IMG/VR virus record: IMGVR_UViG_3300044643_002868
Coordinates: 1-38,750 of that record
DNA length: 38,750 nucleotides
Strand: one strand, 5' to 3'
Source of the DNA: a virus
The notes under the pieces are model-generated. The model was given only the letters and a program-made list of their open reading frames with translations, made no database searches and was not told the DNA's origin. The translations under genes were made by a program, and so were the position numbers. Below are positions 9,663 through 18,184 of this stretch, piece after piece. The stretch's first letter is position 1, and every line of letters begins with the position of its first letter.

Positions 9663-10172
9663 ATGAACTTTTTTTTATTACCTCTAAGCGCTACACCTAG
9701 CGTTTTTAATTATTTTCAAAATGAAATTATATTCACTGACACGACGAGTGTGACTCTATCGACTTTTAGTTTACCTTTTCATGAGAACCTGGTACCTTTA
9801 TCGTTAAAAATAAACTGGGGTGATAATAGCCAGATAGAGAGCTATCAAGCAAACTTTTATTCTCTAACATCAAGGATCATCTCTGCAACAAAACCAGATA
9901 TATTTTTACAAAACTATAATCACACCTATAATACTTCAATCAGTACTTTAACGCGTGTTTTAACCTGTCAGGTTGTAGTTTCTTACATAGATAACAGGCA
10001 ATACTACTTCAACATACCAATAAGAATTATATCACCATCGTTCTTTAAGAAGGTAGGAGACATATATCTCCAAAAATCAAGCATTCTCACGAATGGTAAT
10101 AATTTTTATGTGTTTAGTGTACAGGAAGATGGGGCGATCGTTGAAACAGTTCTCAATAAATCTAGTATATAA
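9663..10172 (+). CDS. Small PKD/Ig-like tail protein
   Basis: 169 residues, beta-rich throughout. 'KINWGDNSQIESY' (W52, G53, D54) followed by 'YNHTYNTS' matches the W-G-D-G/N ... H-x-Y spacing of PKD-type Ig folds, so it looks like one free-standing domain plus flanks. It lies 11 nt after the 1066-residue protein and 12 nt before the next large gene, and is probably co-transcribed with them. A structural role (small fibre cap or connector) is inferred. It has no SD and no exact promoter of its own. Confidence 0.5.
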   Translation: MNFFLLPLSATPSVFNYFQNEIIFTDTTSVTLSTFSLPFHENLVPLSLKINWGDNSQIESYQANFYSLTSRIISATKPDIFLQNYNHTYNTSISTLTRVLTCQVVVSYIDNRQYYFNIPIRIISPSFFKKVGDIYLQKSSILTNGNNFYVFSVQEDGAIVETVLNKSSI

Positions 10173-10179
10173 TTAAATA
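10172..10179 (+). promoter_or_regulatory. Degenerate late-promoter-like element
   Basis: ATTAAATA (two mismatches from TATAAATA) ends 5 nt before the ATG at 10185, the same spacing as the exact element at 14246. It overlaps the preceding stop codon. Weak alone. Confidence 0.35.
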
Positions 10180-10184
10180 ATAAC

Positions 10185-12461
10185 ATGGTAATCCGATTAG
10201 ATGCATCTTCGCTAAGTCCTTGTGATACGTCTCTCGATCTGGATGGAGTGAGGGCTATAGGCGGTAGAACGTATTTAAATTCTACTGCATCATTTTATTT
10301 TAATGAGCTTTTAACTAACGTTATAGATGTAAAGATTAAAAATTACACGGTATTTTACTTAACGCAAAACAAGCCTATTGAGAGAGCTATTAGTGTAGAT
10401 AAGTTGACAGTACAAGGCCCGTCTATGATTTCAACACCGTTTTCCTTTTTTACTACTTTATGCGGTGAGAATCAGGGTAGAGGATTTAACCTAACGTTTG
10501 ATAGAACTCTCTCAACATCGTTTGCTAGTACGAGCAGTGTTATCTTACCTACATTCGTCTCATCATCAAATAATTTACTTAATATATTTGATATAAACAT
10601 GATTAATAACGAGTTTTGCTATATTTCAACTTATGATAGATATGGAATATTTTATTTTAACTTAAGCGCCACAAATGGTTTTATTTACCCCGTTCTACAA
10701 CGACCCTCACAATTTAATAGTTCCTTTAGCTATACTAGCGGATCACAGTTTTTTAGATATTTAAATAATAATGGTAGGCTTATTTTATTAAAGGATATTA
10801 ATAATAGTACATATCAAATTATAGTAAATACATCACCGTTTCAACTTACCGCAGTAAGAGCTACAGCTTATTCTATAGCATCAGCTATGTATATAGGTGA
10901 TAACACTGTTTTAATTGATGAAGGTTATAGTTCTGACTATATTAAGTATACTGATAATGCAGTAGATGTAGATATAGCAACTAGCGTGGTTAGTTTATGT
11001 AATAATTATTTATTATATAAAAACTTCAACAAAGATGTAAACAATGCGCATATTATTTCTTTGAAAAACCAAGCTTCAGAGAAAGGAATCTTTTTACAGG
11101 GTGATAGCTTAGGTTTATCTTCAACAAATCCTAGAGACTTTGTTAATTATAGAGAATATACTTGTATTGCTAACGACATTGATAGAGAGACAGATGAATC
11201 TCTCGTACTTAACTATACTCATTATAATAGTACTATTTCAATTAACCCGGGTAAAAATTATTTTAGAATCGCGGATAACATAACTCCGCTTACCCATATA
11301 AACATAAATCATACACCGATATCTAAGCAAGGCGCTTTCAGCAGCGGTGTTCCTCTCTACGCGGATAAAATCTATCAATCAACATTAACAAAATATAATA
11401 CAGACATCCATCTATTATGTACCTGGTTGTCAGGTGGGTTGGGAAGTTCTAACCCTAGATGGATTGATAGATATTATTATCCTAATTTCATTAATAAACA
11501 GCAAGCACTATCTGGTAGACCTATAAGTAATTCTACGTATCTTGATCCTATCGAGTCGGGTGTAGTTTCGACAGCTGCTTTATCGACGAGCGTTTTAACT
11601 AATCAATATTTTGATCTAATATCAAGTCTAACGTTTAGACCGAGTTCAACATATATATATGAAAGACTTGATCCTAATACTATTAACTTTAAAAATGAAT
11701 TTACTTCATTAGGAGGTAATTATTATACAGCAATTAACAGCAATGGCGGGTATGTACTGTCCTTTGATGTTAAAAACTACACAGCGAGTGAATATTATGT
11801 TGTAAGGTCGATATGGAATGAAATCCAAAACGGAGTGTATATTTCTTTTAATAGAGATTATGTTTCGTATACGTTTAGTGTGTATAATACAGTTACTCAG
11901 TCTACGTCAACAATTACAAACTTTACGCGGGTACCTAGCAATATTAGCTATAGAGTAACTGTTAATGTAAACTCGGATAATGGTAAAATAAAAATATATA
12001 TTAATGATAAGCTTTATAATGTCACTACTAGTTATGCTGCTGGCGCATTTACACCACTTAATGGTAACTTTATAACTAGTGAGGGTGACGATATAACAGC
12101 TCTAGCATCACAATATGACTTTAATAGTGAAAAAGAAAATTATATAGATAATATTTTTATTAAAACGTCACCGTTTTCGGATGTTGATCTCGAAAATTAC
12201 GTCGCTGTGGAGATGTTTAAAGAGGATGATAGGCAGTTCTATGTTACACTACCCTGCGGGATGCGTAACTCTTCTGATGAAATTTTGCAAATAAATAATT
12301 ATAAAGCGAATCAAAAAAATAAAGCTTCAAACGTTAATGTTAATATCAATGGCTTAAATATTAAAGATTCAGCAACTATAAATGAACTATATGATTATCT
12401 TGCTGCAACACCAGAATTACTACCCGCAACTGTAAGTCTCGAATCAATTAAAGTTACATAA
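10185..12461 (+). CDS. Tail protein with lectin/LamG-like domain
   Basis: 758 residues. Residues about 500-650 look like a concanavalin A/LamG-type jelly roll: alternating strands with 'GGYVLSFDVKNYTASEYYVV', 'GVYISFNRDYVSYTFSVYN' and 'GKIKIYINDKLYNVT', the last being a typical 'kiyvNGkl' strand of such domains. The N-terminal 450 residues are beta-rich without a recognised family. The last 70 residues are more polar and include 'CGMRNSSDEILQINNYKANQ'. Glycan binding at the cell surface is a reasonable inference. The following gene starts 1 nt after the TAA, so the two are tightly coupled. Confidence 0.55.
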   Translation: MVIRLDASSLSPCDTSLDLDGVRAIGGRTYLNSTASFYFNELLTNVIDVKIKNYTVFYLTQNKPIERAISVDKLTVQGPSMISTPFSFFTTLCGENQGRGFNLTFDRTLSTSFASTSSVILPTFVSSSNNLLNIFDINMINNEFCYISTYDRYGIFYFNLSATNGFIYPVLQRPSQFNSSFSYTSGSQFFRYLNNNGRLILLKDINNSTYQIIVNTSPFQLTAVRATAYSIASAMYIGDNTVLIDEGYSSDYIKYTDNAVDVDIATSVVSLCNNYLLYKNFNKDVNNAHIISLKNQASEKGIFLQGDSLGLSSTNPRDFVNYREYTCIANDIDRETDESLVLNYTHYNSTISINPGKNYFRIADNITPLTHININHTPISKQGAFSSGVPLYADKIYQSTLTKYNTDIHLLCTWLSGGLGSSNPRWIDRYYYPNFINKQQALSGRPISNSTYLDPIESGVVSTAALSTSVLTNQYFDLISSLTFRPSSTYIYERLDPNTINFKNEFTSLGGNYYTAINSNGGYVLSFDVKNYTASEYYVVRSIWNEIQNGVYISFNRDYVSYTFSVYNTVTQSTSTITNFTRVPSNISYRVTVNVNSDNGKIKIYINDKLYNVTTSYAAGAFTPLNGNFITSEGDDITALASQYDFNSEKENYIDNIFIKTSPFSDVDLENYVAVEMFKEDDRQFYVTLPCGMRNSSDEILQINNYKANQKNKASNVNVNINGLNIKDSATINELYDYLAATPELLPATVSLESIKVT

Positions 12462-12462
12462 A

Positions 12463-14250
12463 ATGATAGCGTATTTTAAATATACCAATGGAACTGCTTT
12501 CAATTTTGGTAGCAGCAGTTATAACGGCATGATTAATGTACGTGATGGGGTTGCCTATACAGGTGCAGTATATAATGAGTCATCTAAGAGATTAAATAAT
12601 AAAAGTAATTACATTGCAGAGATTTATTTAAATAAAATAAACTTTAACCGAACAGTAGGTGATTCCTTAGTGTTAAATGAAAAAGATGCAACGGTATATT
12701 CAAGAACTATTTTGTCGGAATTCAAATTAATTGAGGGAATACTCAACAAGTTAAATTATAATAACCTTCTGCTATACTCAAAGACTATAAATTATAATAG
12801 TGATATTTTTAACACATATGCAAAAACGATTGACGCTCAACCTACAATGTATTGCGCCACGAGAACAGATCCATCGTTTCGAGGTAGAATTTTAGCTAAA
12901 GATCTGACAGGGTTACCTGGAGCATTATCAAGTGTTACTAGTGTTTCACCTGACAGTAGTTTATTTGCTGTACTGTCGAATAATACTTTCTTTCAATATC
13001 ACAATAACGGTCGGCGCGTTATTGCGCCTATATTAAGCGGCAGTGTTGCTACGATTGATGACAGTATTATTACAAATAACGACCCTACGAGTTTTGATAG
13101 ATATAATAAATTGCTATATATTACATCACTAACATCGTTTAGTAAATATTACCTAGAATTAGGGTTAAGTACAACATTTTTAAGCGGTGGTACTCTAAGT
13201 GGAGGTAAGATTGGGTTACTTGATAGAGCGGATATAACACGCAATAATATTATTACTAATAGATCGCTTGTAACGTACGGTAAGACATATAGGTGTGCTA
13301 TTGTATCTAATAATGGGAGACAGTTAATAGAAGTATCTCGGGTAGATAATTCAGCGCAACTATTTTCTATAACATTAAGCGATCTCAATTGCGATTCTAT
13401 TATCTCGATATGTCAAAGATTTGAAGATCATGCTCTCGGTATGATTGTTTTAAGAGGAACGCAATTTTATTTTAGGATGTTTGATTTAGATGTTCTATAT
13501 CAAACAAATGTTGAAAAGGCGCAGGGATTTGATTTTATTCCTATTGAAGGTCAAATAGCAAGCTATCTACCCATGAATAATATGACGTTTTACGATGCTA
13601 TAGAGTTTGCACCTTTTGACTCTGATGTAGTTATTATACGGACTTATACAACGACTGATAATTTAGAAAAAATAGAATTTAGATCTGTTACAAATCCTTT
13701 ATTGCCGATGTGCGTTTTTGGTGATATTGGTAGATCTGGTTATGTAGAAGCTTATTCTCCTGTTATATCAGGAATTGAAACACTAATTAACTACATGGAT
13801 AGTACTTTTTCTGCTCCAGATGTTACTGTACCTTTTAAAGACGTACAGTTCGATGTAACAGATAAAGTCTATTACTTAACGCTATACCCTAATATGTTAG
13901 AAGTAGGACCGTGCAATTTATACAATAACTTTACATCTTTTAATTTACCTAAAAAATATAAGCCAATTGATAATAATAAAGGCAGCAGTATTGGACTAGT
14001 ATTAAATAATTACTTGAGATATTTAATACACGATACATTTAATTTACATAAAGCTGTACGATCTGCACCCGTATCTTTTAGCAATGGTGCAATTTACGGT
14101 ACTGATTTCTCTATTTTAGGTGATATTTCTGATGATAATTTTTATATATATGAAAATGAAACTCTTAATGTTGCTTCTTTAAATCGTATTTTTACAGGAA
14201 TAGTACGGTTGCAGAAAAATATAGCTAGAGCTATAAGGGTTACTGTATAA
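12463..14250 (+). CDS. Tail structural protein, family unknown
   Basis: 595 residues. 'SSVTSVSPDSSLFAVLSNNTFFQYHNNGR' (about 150-180) resembles one blade of a beta-propeller ('S.D...la...'), and several similar strand-rich segments follow up to about 400, so a propeller is possible but unproven. The C-terminal about 120 residues are mixed alpha/beta. It starts 1 nt after the previous stop and its own stop codon is overlapped by the exact late promoter for the next gene. It belongs to the host-recognition block. Confidence 0.5.
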   Translation: MIAYFKYTNGTAFNFGSSSYNGMINVRDGVAYTGAVYNESSKRLNNKSNYIAEIYLNKINFNRTVGDSLVLNEKDATVYSRTILSEFKLIEGILNKLNYNNLLLYSKTINYNSDIFNTYAKTIDAQPTMYCATRTDPSFRGRILAKDLTGLPGALSSVTSVSPDSSLFAVLSNNTFFQYHNNGRRVIAPILSGSVATIDDSIITNNDPTSFDRYNKLLYITSLTSFSKYYLELGLSTTFLSGGTLSGGKIGLLDRADITRNNIITNRSLVTYGKTYRCAIVSNNGRQLIEVSRVDNSAQLFSITLSDLNCDSIISICQRFEDHALGMIVLRGTQFYFRMFDLDVLYQTNVEKAQGFDFIPIEGQIASYLPMNNMTFYDAIEFAPFDSDVVIIRTYTTTDNLEKIEFRSVTNPLLPMCVFGDIGRSGYVEAYSPVISGIETLINYMDSTFSAPDVTVPFKDVQFDVTDKVYYLTLYPNMLEVGPCNLYNNFTSFNLPKKYKPIDNNKGSSIGLVLNNYLRYLIHDTFNLHKAVRSAPVSFSNGAIYGTDFSILGDISDDNFYIYENETLNVASLNRIFTGIVRLQKNIARAIRVTV

Positions 14251-14253
14251 ATA
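14246..14253 (+). promoter_or_regulatory. T4-type late promoter TATAAATA
   Basis: Exact late element. It overlaps the TAA stop (14248-14250) of the preceding gene and ends 5 nt before the ATG at 14259. Initiation would fall at the start codon. Confidence 0.72.
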
Positions 14254-14258
14254 AATTT

Positions 14259-14768
14259 ATGGCACTCAATTTTACAAATGAAAAAGTCTCAGCGGTATAT
14301 GATTCGTTATTACATCTCGACGGACCACTAACCTCTACCAATAAAATTATATATGATGGCATAGGTAATGGAACAAAAATGAGCATTTCTACAGTTGGAG
14401 TTTCTATTTCAGGTCAAATTAGATTCAATAATTTAGATTTTTCCACCTTTACTTCAGCAACTACAGGAATTCTCTCTGCTTCAAATGGCGTTGCATCATT
14501 TGTACCACGTCCGATTAAGACGGACGTGCGATTTTTAAGTACTGTTGCTATTTTATCAGGCGCAGCAATAACATACGATCCAGATATAATTCCAACAAGC
14601 CCGTATTGGGGACAATTTAGTATGCCACGAGCAGGTGATAAAGTTATAGTTATGCAAAAATATATGAGTCTCGTTGCGGGTGGTCTTTCGACTCTGCGCG
14701 ATATTAAGCTTTGGGATTATCAGTATAACGGTACAATCTGGAATAAATTAAGCTCAGCCCCGATATGA
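14259..14768 (+). CDS. Small tail-fibre-like protein
   Basis: 169 residues. The N-terminal half ('TSTNKIIYDGIGNGTKMSIS', 'SGQIRFNNLDFSTFTSATTGILSASNG') resembles repeated collar/shaft strands of phage fibres, and the C-terminal half ends with 'KLWDYQYNGTIWNKL', a motif style often seen at fibre tips. It has its own exact late promoter. It ends TGA and overlaps the next start (ATGATAAG), so the two are probably translated together. Function is inferred from composition and position. Confidence 0.5.
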   Translation: MALNFTNEKVSAVYDSLLHLDGPLTSTNKIIYDGIGNGTKMSISTVGVSISGQIRFNNLDFSTFTSATTGILSASNGVASFVPRPIKTDVRFLSTVAILSGAAITYDPDIIPTSPYWGQFSMPRAGDKVIVMQKYMSLVAGGLSTLRDIKLWDYQYNGTIWNKLSSAPI

Positions 14769-14989
14769 TAAGAATTATGAAGACACACCAAAAAGCAGTG
14801 TGTCTTTGCGAGGAGTTCACTGACTTCGTTCTGCAAGATAAATCACGCTTAAGTATTGTTACGAATATTGATGTAGCTTATTTTAGAGTACTAAAACAAG
14901 AGATGGGGAAAATAGGGTATACTGTATTTTTTTGTAAAACGTTTAAAGATATAAATACTATTACCGTAGGATTTGTAATAAAAAAATAA
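14765..14989 (+). CDS. Small protein of unknown function
   Basis: 74 residues, starting in a 4-nt ATGA overlap with the upstream fibre-like gene. Unlike its neighbours it is a mixed alpha/beta, Lys-rich, cysteine-containing protein ('KAVCLCEEF'), so it may be a chaperone or accessory factor and not a virion protein. I recognise no family. No SD. It is kept as a gene because of the tight coupling and because the space is otherwise unused. Confidence 0.5.
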   Translation: MIRIMKTHQKAVCLCEEFTDFVLQDKSRLSIVTNIDVAYFRVLKQEMGKIGYTVFFCKTFKDINTITVGFVIKK

Positions 14990-14993
14990 TATT

Positions 14994-15761
14994 ATGCCTT
15001 TTTCACCCGATATACTATTACCTAATACAGCAAAATATATTTATCTAAGAGATCGAAATATATCATATAACTCTGATTTTGATATAACATGGTCGTTTGC
15101 CCTTAAGTTAAGTACAACCAATAGCCTTGCGCAAGGGTTAGTATGTACCGGTCTTACTCCTTCGTTAGCTCCTGAGCCTGATATTAACCCTGGTCATTTC
15201 GGCTGTATGACTCCTAACAATCTCTCGCTGATAAACTCTGTATCGGTTATTTCTGCAGGTAGCATTACACGGCGTTCTCCCTTTAATGTTATAAGTATAG
15301 CGTTTGATACAACAGGTTATTTTGCTGTATCAACACTAAACAGAAATGAGGGTATACAGTTTGCTAGTGCGCTTCCTAACTCTATAGTTATTAGAGATAT
15401 AACTAATAGGGTTATTTTTAATACCAATTCTATTGTCAGTGCTGGTATAGATGCATTGGGAAATTGGATTAAAAACCAGGACCTTATTCTAAGAATTAAC
15501 TATTCAAACTCTCGGCAGGAGGTGAATATCAGCTATAGGCCTCTTAGCAGTATATCTTTTACATCAGCAGCTACAGTTAAGCTCGATTATACTATTGTAA
15601 AGCCTAACAACGCTATAAACTTATTCCCCTTTATTTCTTTTTGTTCGCCTATTAGCACAACACAGACAGCTAATTATGCTTTATTATTAAGCTCATTTCA
15701 TTACGATGGAATAACATCATCAACTGCTGTTGAGACAATAACTTCAGCAACTCTGTCTTGA
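14994..15761 (+). CDS. Putative lectin-fold tail protein
   Basis: 255 residues, beta-rich, with an N-terminal 'FDITWSFALKLSTTN' strand and later 'VISIAFDTTGYFAVS' and 'QDLILRINYSNSRQEVNISY', a pattern consistent with a single concanavalin A/LamG-like jelly roll. It lies in the host-recognition block. A degenerate AAAAAATA ends 5 nt before the ATG, matching the spacing of the late elements but with two mismatches. Exact family unknown; a virion or receptor-binding role is inferred. Confidence 0.5.
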   Translation: MPFSPDILLPNTAKYIYLRDRNISYNSDFDITWSFALKLSTTNSLAQGLVCTGLTPSLAPEPDINPGHFGCMTPNNLSLINSVSVISAGSITRRSPFNVISIAFDTTGYFAVSTLNRNEGIQFASALPNSIVIRDITNRVIFNTNSIVSAGIDALGNWIKNQDLILRINYSNSRQEVNISYRPLSSISFTSAATVKLDYTIVKPNNAINLFPFISFCSPISTTQTANYALLLSSFHYDGITSSTAVETITSATLS

Positions 15762-15777
15762 TATTTTAAATGTAATC

Positions 15778-15785
15778 GTTAAATA
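15778..15785 (+). promoter_or_regulatory. Degenerate late-promoter-like element
   Basis: GTTAAATA (two mismatches from TATAAATA) ends 5 nt before the ATG at 15791, inside the 29-nt gap between genes. The spacing agrees with the exact elements. Confidence 0.35.
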
Positions 15786-15790
15786 GCTGT

Positions 15791-16720
15791 ATGCGAAAAC
15801 TAACAATAGGAATGTGTTATTTTGATGATTTTGATGGTGTTTATTTTACTGTACAGGCTTTGCGTCTATTTCATAAAGAGATCTTAAACGAAATAGAATG
15901 GGTGTTTGTTGATAATAACTACGGATCACCACAAAGTGAGCTCGCAAAACAGTTTATTACAAACCATGTAAAGGAGCCTTATAAATTAATACCCTTTACC
16001 AGATTTACAGGTACATCGCTGCGTAATATTATTTTTGAGGTGTCAGACACCCCATATACTCTCTCAACTGACTGTCATGTTTTGTTTGAACCAGGCTCTC
16101 TTAAAAAATTAATTCAATACTATGATGAGGGTCATGATGATGGTAACTTATTACAAGGTCCTCTTATATACGACTCTATTAGTGAAAATAGCGTTTCTAC
16201 GCACTTTAAAAGGGAGTGGGGCGTACTTAACGGCACTGATAAATCTGCCGGTATGTTAGGAAAGTGGGGTTATGATTCAAGATATGTAAATAGCGATTCA
16301 CCGCCCTTTGAAATTGAATGTCAGGGCCTGGGAGTGTTTTCATGCAGAACATTAAATTGGCTAAAGTTTAATTCTGCGTTTCAAGGATTTGGCGGCGAAG
16401 AGTTTTATATTCATGATAAATATAGGATAAACGGTAAGAAGGTAATATGTCTACCGTTTTTAGGCTGGGTACATCGATTTTTTAGAGAGAGAACTCCTTA
16501 TCCGAATTTTTGGGAGCATAGATATCGGAATTACTTAATAGGTAGGATTGAATTAGGTCAAGATGTTGATGACGTAGAAGAGGCCTTCAAAGGCGCACTA
16601 AGTGAAGAAACAAAAGAATTAATTCGAAAAGAGGTTGTTGAGCTCTTTAATAGTAAATTTGAAATAAAATCTTGCAACTGCAAGGGTAAAGGTACAATAA
16701 CAGCACCGCCTAGTAATTAG
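15791..16720 (+). CDS. GT-A glycosyltransferase (family 2-like)
   Basis: 309 residues. The N-terminal Rossmann-like part has 'WVFVDNNYGS' (37-46) and the metal-binding position reads STDCHV (D94-x-H96), a D-x-H motif as in some GT-A enzymes instead of the more common D-x-D. 'GFGGEEFYIHDKYRINGKKV' fits the family's acidic (E/D)(E/D) catalytic region, and 'LGWVHRF' a late conserved His. The last 15 residues contain Cys-x-Cys. It lies at the end of the tail gene block, so it may glycosylate a virion protein or host-surface glycan; DNA glucosylation is less likely from position. It ends with TAG, which matters for judging the amber codon in the polymerase gene. Confidence 0.7.
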   Translation: MRKLTIGMCYFDDFDGVYFTVQALRLFHKEILNEIEWVFVDNNYGSPQSELAKQFITNHVKEPYKLIPFTRFTGTSLRNIIFEVSDTPYTLSTDCHVLFEPGSLKKLIQYYDEGHDDGNLLQGPLIYDSISENSVSTHFKREWGVLNGTDKSAGMLGKWGYDSRYVNSDSPPFEIECQGLGVFSCRTLNWLKFNSAFQGFGGEEFYIHDKYRINGKKVICLPFLGWVHRFFRERTPYPNFWEHRYRNYLIGRIELGQDVDDVEEAFKGALSEETKELIRKEVVELFNSKFEIKSCNCKGKGTITAPPSN

Positions 16721-16745
16721 CGCTTAGAGTCTACCCATAAGCGCT
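16719..16745. terminator. Possible hairpin between convergent genes
   Basis: AGCGCTTA (16719-16726) and TAAGCGCT (16738-16745) form an 8-bp stem with an 11-nt loop at the meeting point of the plus-strand late block and the minus-strand block. No T-run follows on either strand, so factor-independent termination is doubtful. Confidence 0.3.
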
Positions 16746-16966
16746 TCTACCGTAAGATCATGCTTCATAGAGTGGAAGCGCTCATCAATATATTTCTGAA
16801 ACGCAAGCGGCTTAATCCATTCATCACTTGAATCCGTTATTTCATTAGCGTCAAGGTGATTGCTTACTTGCTCAATACCTTCAATTAGACATGCCCAGCG
16901 CGCTAGCTCATCAATGCCCATGTTTATCTCTTGACCGTTTTTAAGGTTGAATTTAAATGTCTTCAT
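16724..16966 (-). CDS. Small protein of unknown function
   Basis: 80 residues, mostly helical, acidic in the middle ('DANEITDSSDEW') with no cysteine-based motif. I recognise no family. It is the last gene of a minus-strand group and starts 3 nt after the stop of the membrane/zinc protein gene. The bases AAGG lie directly before the ATG, too close for a standard SD. It ends at the convergent junction with the glycosyltransferase. Confidence 0.5.
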   Translation of the reverse strand: MKTFKFNLKNGQEINMGIDELARWACLIEGIEQVSNHLDANEITDSSDEWIKPLAFQKYIDERFHSMKHDLTVEALMGRL

Positions 16967-16969
16967 ACC

Positions 16970-17383
16970 TTATGATATGACAGTTCCTTTGTCTTTGAGA
17001 TGATTAAAAGCATTTTCAACGTTGAAAGGATCGGTAACAAGTATTGAGTTGTAATCAGTCTCTACTTTAAATCTACTGTTACATTTTTCACATTTAAAAG
17101 TATTATCCACATTAAAAAATATTGTAGCTTCAAAGGTATTTTTACCGCATGGGCACGAAACCGGAACTGTTTGTAGATCTATTATCTTATTATTAATATC
17201 GTTATAGGTATTTTGCACAACTGCATTGTTTTTTCTTTCTGCAACTAAGTAAAATACAATAAACTGAACTACCGTTGCACCTACTACCCCTTGCCAGAAA
17301 TCAAAAATATTTGATAATGTAAAACCTACTCCAAGGCTTATGAGTATTGTAATAGAGAGTGATATTAATATTGATCTAATCAT
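16970..17383 (-). CDS. Two-TM membrane protein with C-terminal zinc ribbon
   Basis: 137 residues. Two hydrophobic segments (about 3-23 and 31-48) predict a hairpin in the inner membrane, followed by a polar linker and a zinc ribbon-like module C77-x-C79 ... C98-x2-C101. No family name can be assigned. Membrane anchoring of a metal-binding domain could suit a role in takeover, superinfection exclusion or lysis control, all speculative. It has a good early-type promoter at 17391-17418 ending 7 nt before its ATG, so it is probably expressed early from its own start. Confidence 0.6.
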   Translation of the reverse strand: MIRSILISLSITILISLGVGFTLSNIFDFWQGVVGATVVQFIVFYLVAERKNNAVVQNTYNDINNKIIDLQTVPVSCPCGKNTFEATIFFNVDNTFKCEKCNSRFKVETDYNSILVTDPFNVENAFNHLKDKGTVIS

Positions 17384-17390
17384 TTAAATA

Positions 17391-17418
17391 AGTTTAAATT
17401 ATAGTTTCATTTTATCAA
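17391..17418 (-). promoter_or_regulatory. Early-type promoter TTGATA-N16-TAAACT
   Basis: Minus strand: -35 TTGATA (17418-17413), 16-nt spacer, -10 TAAACT (17396-17391), then 7 nt to the ATG at 17383. It lies mostly within the 3' end of the upstream gene. It belongs to a set of similar promoters at 30463, 30949, 31222, 33829, 35077 and 38367. Confidence 0.6.
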
Positions 17419-17725
17419 GTTGAGCGGGAATATTAAATAATATATCTTCACCTATTGCGTCTATTATGTTTGTAATGGTTTTAACTGCTGCTGTGTTATG
17501 TTTTGGTTCATTTAATGTATTGTTTACATCGCTAGATAGACGGCGCAGCTTCTTGAAAACATCATCAAGTAATTCTAGTGCAGAATCTACGTTAAAAGGT
17601 AGTACCTGCGGAGCTTTATGACCAGATTCTTCACTCTTATATTGATTTATTTGTGCAGATACGTCCATAGATAGTCTTGGTGCGTTATTATCTCCCATTA
17701 CTGTGGTAGAAGTTTGATTATTCAT
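17399..17725 (-). CDS. Small late protein of unknown function
   Basis: 108 residues. The N-terminal 40 are Ser/Thr/Asn/Gln-rich and probably disordered; residues about 45-108 form two amphipathic helices ('VDSALELLDDVFKKLRRLSSDVNNTL', split by a short linker). No family recognised. It is preceded by an exact minus-strand TATAAATA ending 6 nt before the ATG, so it is predicted to be a late gene, divergent from the plus-strand gene at 17759. It could be a minor virion or assembly protein. Confidence 0.5.
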   Translation of the reverse strand: MNNQTSTTVMGDNNAPRLSMDVSAQINQYKSEESGHKAPQVLPFNVDSALELLDDVFKKLRRLSSDVNNTLNEPKHNTAAVKTITNIIDAIGEDILFNIPAQLDKMKL

Positions 17726-17739
17726 TATAAATATTTATA
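17726..17739. promoter_or_regulatory. Palindromic divergent late promoter
   Basis: TATAAATATTTATA is a perfect 14-bp palindrome holding TATAAATA on the plus strand (17726-17733) and on the minus strand (17739-17732). The minus copy ends exactly 6 nt before the ATG at 17725. The plus copy points at the gene at 17759, which also has a nearer one-mismatch copy. Confidence 0.72.
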
Positions 17740-17745
17740 GTCAAG

Positions 17746-17753
17746 AATAAATA
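17746..17753 (+). promoter_or_regulatory. Late promoter variant AATAAATA
   Basis: One mismatch from TATAAATA; ends 5 nt before the ATG at 17759, the same spacing as at 14246. It may act together with, or instead of, the exact plus-strand copy at 17726. Confidence 0.5.
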
Positions 17754-17758
17754 AATAT

Positions 17759-18184
17759 ATGACTACATTTGGAAATTGTTTTTTACGAGTCTTAAGCGAA
17801 CAGGATGAAGATAGAGCAGCTATGCTTTCAACCCTAGACAAAGGTACAAATCCTGAAGATTTTGATACAGACACTACTGAGCCTACGGATATGAATAATC
17901 CTAACGCTGCAATATCAAAAGCTCTATCGGAAAGAGAAGCAGCCATGGTATCTCAAGTACGTGAGTGGGTTGCGAGCATGGAAGAGTTTCTTGAAAATTT
18001 AAATGGTACGGAAAACTCCATTCAGACTGCATTAGCGAGCGCGGAGGCTGATACACTTTTAGATAAAATGAAGCAATCAGAGCAAAGAAAAATAGCAAGA
18101 GTTGCAACAGAATTAGCTGCTTTAGCGGAATCGTTCAAGGGCTTTTTAGCTCAAGCAAACAACTCATCTTTAAAGTACGTCTAA
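17759..18184 (+). CDS. Putative internal head protein with capsid-targeting-like N-terminus
   Basis: 141 residues. The N-terminus MTTFGNCFLRVLSE-Q has the layout of T4 capsid-targeting propeptides (short amphipathic start, Phe at 4 and 8, then L12-S13-E14, matching the (L/I)-x-E cleavage rule of the gp21 prohead protease). Processing would leave 127 residues: an acidic disordered stretch, then a long Ala/Glu/Lys-rich helical or coiled-coil region (about 50-140). It is a lone plus-strand gene among minus-strand early genes and has late elements directly upstream. A packaged and possibly injected internal protein is inferred. The stop overlaps the primase gene stop by 4 nt. Confidence 0.55.
   Translation: MTTFGNCFLRVLSEQDEDRAAMLSTLDKGTNPEDFDTDTTEPTDMNNPNAAISKALSEREAAMVSQVREWVASMEEFLENLNGTENSIQTALASAEADTLLDKMKQSEQRKIARVATELAALAESFKGFLAQANNSSLKYV

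Noticed and set aside
17725-17946. Minus-strand 73-residue frame opposite the gene at 17759
   Set aside because: It overlaps the better supported plus-strand gene and the divergent promoter, and its sequence looks like a shadow.
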